A stretch of 64,000 nucleotides of DNA from Tubiluchus corallicola (lineage: Eukaryota > Priapulida > Priapulimorpha > Priapulimorphida > Tubiluchidae), in the NCBI GenBank assembly GCA_030141605.1, contig JAQGDQ010000465.1, positions 1-64,000 of the forward strand. The letters run 5' to 3'. This document shows positions 56,101-62,100 of this stretch, one piece after another. A program made the translations under genes and the position numbers. The notes under the pieces are model-generated. The model made no database searches. It saw only the letters and a list, made by a program, of their open reading frames with translations, and had not been told where the DNA came from. The stretch's first letter is position 1. Every line of letters begins with the position of its first letter.

Positions 56101-59100
56101 CTGTCCTAGCTCACCTGTCTATCAACAGCCTAAATTTACGATAAACAATATCTTAAACATTGTGATGCTTACAAGCTCTGATGATTTACATGCCATTTTC
56201 AGCCGTTTATCAAAATCGAAAATGGTCGCCATCCTTGCGTGTCTCAGATGTTGGTGGGCGGCGATTTTATTCCGAATCACACCGTGATAGGGACCGTCTC
56301 TGTAAGTGCATCTCTCGGTTACAATGTAAATGTGAAGCTAACCTACGTTTGTCGTTTTTTTCAATTCATAGCACGCATTTATTTCCATATTTACGATATA
56401 AATGAGACAAATAAGTGTATTTGATTATCATATTGGAAATAGGATGACAAAAGATCATAAAGGTCAACTTGGGTAATTTTACCTGACGTAACCTGATGAT
56501 ACCTGATAACCTAATATTACCTGATGTAACCTGATGATACCTGATAACCTAATATTTACCTGATGTAACCTGATGATACCTGATAACCTAATATTACCTG
56601 ATGTAACCTGATGATACCTGATAACCTAATATTTACCTGATGTAACCTGATGATACCTGATAACCTAATATTACCTGATGTAACCTGATGATACCTAATA
56701 ACCTAATATTACCTGATGTAACCTGATGATACCTGATAACCTAACATTACCTGATGTAACTTGATGATACATAATTTATTAGATCTGTGGCGGTTTGCAT
56801 TTGTAAATGATCTTTTTCGAACTTAAGGCCACTATAATTGAGTATTTTTTGTACTCTCATTTTGTACTATACTCATATTTTGTGGATAATTACGCTTGTG
56901 AGTTACTTGGCGAGAAAACTTCCTAGTCTGAACACGCTTGTGAGTTACTTGGTGAGAAAACCTGCTAGTCTGAACACGCTTGTGAGTTACTTGGCGAGAA
57001 AACTTGCTAGTCTGAACACGCTTGTGAGTTTCTTGGTGAGAAAACTTCCTAGTCTGAACACGCTTGTGAGTTACTTGGTGAGAAAACTTGCTAGTCTGAA
57101 CACGCTTGTGAGTTACTTGGTGAGAAAACTTGTTAGTCTGAACACGCTTGTGAGTTACTTGGTGAGAAAACTTGCTAATCTGAACACGCTTGTGAGTTAC
57201 TTGGTGAGAAAACTTGCTAGTCTGAACACACTTGTGAGTTACTTGGTGAGAAAACTTGCTAGTCTGAACACCCTTGTGAGTTACTTGGTGAGAAAACTTG
57301 CTAGTCCGAACACGCTTGTGAGTTACTTGGTGAGAAAACTTGCTAGTCTGAACACGCTTGTGAGTTACTTGGCGAGAAAACTTGCTAGTCTGAACACGCT
57401 TGTGAGTTTACTCGGCGAGAAAACTTACTAGTCTGAACACGCTTGTGAGTTACTTGGTGAGAAAACTTGCTAGTCTGAACACGCTTGTGAGTTAGTTGGT
57501 GAGAAAACTTCCTAGTCTGAACACGCTTGTGAGTTACTTGGTGAGAAAACTTGCTAGTCTGAACACGCTTGTGAGTTACTTGGTGAGAAAACTTCCTAGT
57601 CTGAACACGCTTGTGAGTTACTTGGTGAGAAAACTTGCTAGTCTGAACACGCTTGTGAGTTACTTGGTGAGAAAACTTGTTAGTCTGAACACGCTTGTGA
57701 GTTACTTGGTGAGAAAACTTGCTAGTCTGAACACGCTTGTGAGTTACTTGGTGAGAAAACTTGCTAGTTTGAAAATGTTGTACGAGTTCTTTCCACACAG
57801 TAACAACACTGAGAGCATTTTTCACACTTGCTTGCACAAGCATTCAGTCTGTATTGTGCATTTTCTTGCTTTCTTTCCTATAAAATCAATGGACATGTAA
57901 AACAATGCTTCCTGCAGGATTTCTCCCACAGTGAAGAGGAAGTGAAAGGCAGCGAGGATAGTTGCGTTGTCCTGGTCACGGGTCCAAACATGGGCGGTAA
58001 ATCCACACTCATGCGACAAGTGGGCAACATTGTAGTTCTTGCTCAGCTGGTGAGTGTAACACTGTAGTTCTTGCTCAGCTGGTGAATGCAACATTGTAGT
58101 TCTTGCTCAGCTGGTGAGTGTAACATTGTAGTTCTTGCTCAGCTGGTGAGTGTAGCATTGTAGTTCTTGCTCAGTTAGTGAGTGTAACATTGTAGTTCTT
58201 GCTCAGCTGGTGAGTGTAACATTGTAGTTCTTGCTCAGCTGGTAAGTGTAACATTGTAGTTCTTGCTCAGCTGGTGAATGCAACATTGCAGTTCTTGCTC
58301 AGCTGGTAAGTGTAACCAATTGCAGCTTATGCCAATAATTTGACTCTTTAATATTAATTGTATTATTATTTATTCATATAAGGTGTTGATTATCCATTAA
58401 TTAGAAATGTATGACGTGTTAGCGCCAAATATACAATTAACTATCGCTAACTGTGACATTAAGATTATAATAATCAATTAATTACCCAGATTCAGAATTA
58501 ATAAACATAAAAAAATTAATTTAATTAGTTCGATCTATTATACTATGACGATGTAGCATTGAAAATGGTGAATTTGGTTAGCTAGCTGTAAGGGATGAAT
58601 TTTTGACTGCCTTGATTGCTAGGGAATATAGTGGCCTAGTGATCTAAAGTGTTTGAGATGTAAGCAGAAGGTCCCTGGTTCAAATCCAGGCTTATTCCAA
58701 CTTTTCTCATTTCCTATTTTTCAAGTGCGAGATCAGCAGTTAATTAATTGTGCGTTTATATCATGATTAATGGTAAGCTTGACATTAAGATTATAAAATT
58801 AACGTAATTATAAATGCATGACACAAGTCAAATCATTGTACCTTATGGGTAAATTTGAAGATGAACTATGTTATTGGGGTTAGTAGTCAAAGGTAGGTTT
58901 AATAACGATATGTAATGTTAAAAAGAAAATCAAAACAAAAATTAGGATCAATTTGTATAAAAAAGAATATTAAATTGAGTATTTATGCATGTATTTATTT
59001 CCTCAAATATCAAACGTAATAATATAGTTGTTGATTTAATTGCCATAAATCTTTTTTATACAAATTGATCCTAATTTTTGTTTTGATTTTCTTTTTACGT

Positions 59101-62100
59101 CACTCCATCTTTTATGTCATTCTCACACAACTTGCATTCGCAGTTCAACATTCAGACTAATAACATTTGAGCCATTATCAGTACTACATTCCTTTTATTA
59201 TAGATTATTATTATCGACTTCCCTTCTTGTTATAATGTGATCAGTAATCAGTGAAGAGCATTTCGTTCGTCGTAGTATAGTCTTGTTTCGTCGACGTTTT
59301 TCTCGGCTGAATTGACCAGCCTGCAACTCAAATCTGTAACAAAAGCATAGGAAAAGTAATTAACGGAGATGAGAATGACAAATTGCAAAAAACTGTGAAA
59401 CAGGCCGGGGGTTCGGGGGCTGCGTAGGCCGTAGAGAGCCTCTAAGTGGACTTAAAATATCAGTTACCTTGTTCAAAATATCCAACTATCAAGGATACAT
59501 GATACCTAATTCTCAAAAACACCTAAGTACTGGTCGCTCCTATGCAAAAGTATATAAAAACTGTCTGCAATTGACACAAATAACTCCACGCAATTGATTC
59601 TATATTTTTATACATACAGATATACACGTGGTTACACTGATGTACGTGATGTAAACAAAGTGACGGCCTGCCAACTAGCGGTCAGCTTGTGAAATAATGT
59701 ACTGGGTCCGTAAAAATTTTCTCAATGAATTTACGCGATTTACAAAAATGACACTACTGGTCTTCCAAAAACTTGGAATTCCGCGTATCCAGGGAAAATT
59801 CTCATCCCTGAATTAAGCAATTGTTTATAGGATAAACCTTTTGTGTGTTGTGGTAGAAAAACCTTTTCTGGTGGAATAATTGGACTCTTGAATTGTTTTC
59901 TATTCGTTTGCTGAGGATGTAGAAAATTTCTGTAAATTGAAATCTTGATCGGCCACTTTCCACTTTCATTTTTAGCTTCGTCATTTTGAAACTTGTCTAA
60001 GAGCTTACTTCTGATTTCAAAACCTTGACATGCGAAACTGTCAGTACATCGGGACGCACACATGAACACGGCTCGGCGTTCCTCTGCTGATGTAGGTTTC
60101 ACAAGCGGATTCCTAGTTTGAAAGTAGGCTTGCTTGTACAGAAAACCTGGTAAATAAATAAGTGAGAATTAAAGGAGAAGAACGGGTAATTTTGAAGTTC
60201 GTTCCAGAAACTTTCCGTACAAAGTTATATTATTTACTGCTTACCTGGTTGAAAGACGTGTGCAACTAGAAAAGAAAATGCTTAGTAACTTAAAATGTTT
60301 GCACCAGCTGGTAAAATGTCACCGACTCACCTTCCCAGTGTGCACCATTGACTCACTAAAAATGCGTTATTGATCTTATTAACAGTATTAAGCAGTTTAC
60401 GCTTTTGCTTAGTTAGCAAACTGGGCGCTACGAGTGCTCTGATTATTTTTCAAATTTTTCACAGTGTAATGTAAACTAGTTTCATACGACTTACCCTTAC
60501 ATTTATTACGACTTTTATTACCAGTAGCAACAAGATTCCAGTTGTAAAATTAATAAAAAGATTTGTCCCTTTTGATTCATGTAAGAGCTGGATGAGTTTG
60601 GAGAAAATTGTTAAAAGAAAATTAGAAACCAAAGTGTTTAGAGACTTTTGAGACATCCTGTGTATGTGAATCGTTGCTCGACAACAAAAGTTTTACAGCA
60701 AAAGTCTGTAGTGTGTCAGTTTTCTTACCTGTTTCACACACGGTATGCAAAAGTGCAGTACCGCGTATGTCATCCATTTTTAGCTGCCGCTTTTGCCACA
60801 ACCAAATGTTGTTGCCACTCCCGCTCGGTTCACCAGGTGCCCAGGCTGCAAATGTTACCTCCTTTCCCGTAGATGTCCATTTCCAGGTGCCCTTGTCCAG
60901 ATAACCACTTGTCCATACTCCCTCATAAGGCATTTCAACTGCATGTGAATAAAAATGTAAATGTTGACTGTATGAATAAATATATACTCATATAAATATA
61001 ATTTTTACACTCGAGTTCTGCTTCTTATTCTGTGAAAGCATTTGTATCATATCCAGCTGTTTCTGCAAAATTTTTCTGTATCTCACTTTTAACTTATGCC
61101 ATAGAGAAAGTTGGATATTGTTTTTATAGAGGAATTATCACACACACAGTAGACCAGGTTAATACTACATCAGCTAGGCTGTTGTGGATCTTGTTGGCAC
61201 TACAGTCTGTGCACTGGTTATCTCTAGAAGATAACTCTTACTACATTTCTTAAGAGGAATTATCACACACACAGTAGACCAGGTTAATACTACATCAGCT
61301 AGGCTGTTGTGGATCTTGTTGGCACTACAGTCTGTGCACTGGTTATCTCTAGAAGATAACTCTTACTACATTTCTTAAGAGGAATTATCACACACACAGT
61401 AGACCAGGTTAATACTACATCAGCTGGGCTGTTGTGGATCTTGTTGGCATTACAGTCTGTGCACTGGTTATCTCTAGAAGACAACTCTTACTGCATTTCT
61501 TAAGAGGAATTATCACACACACAGTAGACCAGGTTAATACTACATCAGCTAGGCTGTTGTGGATCTTGTTGGCACTACAGTCTGTGCACTGGTTATCTCT
61601 AGAAGATAACTCTTACTACATTTCTTAAGAGGAATTATCACACACACAGTAGACCAGGTTAATACTACATCAGCTGGGCTGTTGTGGATCTTGTTGGCAC
61701 TACAGTCTGTGCACTGGTTATCTCTAGAAGATAACTCTTACTACATTTCTTAAGAGGAATTATCACAAACACAGTACAGAAATTACTAAATTTTTCGAAG
61801 CACTTACCATGTTCAATGTTCAGCCATATCACCACGGCTAGATACTCGTCTTCTGTCTCAGTACTCAACAGTTGACTGTCCAAACTTTGGCAGTATGCTG
61901 TTGCCTGCTGCACATTCAAAGCATTAGTTGCAAAGTGATAACAGCCGCTACCATGTGGCCCCACGGATGTGAAGTTCATCGGGCAAATGCCTATCAGTAC
62001 ATAGACACATGTGATTGACTGTCAGTTTTATGATGTTCATTTCGTATACTTCTTGTTCTTGTTTCTATTTGTTAATAGATTTGCAAGCCATCTTATATGT

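Noticed and set aside
56838-57900. 197-, 134- and 152-aa repeat proteins on both strands
   Set aside because: Frames come from a 42-bp satellite (14 codons) inside MSH6 intron 28; no start context, splice evidence or domain.
58623-58698. Functional tRNA gene
   Set aside because: The T-arm is perfect, but D and anticodon arms do not pair and no credible anticodon loop is present.
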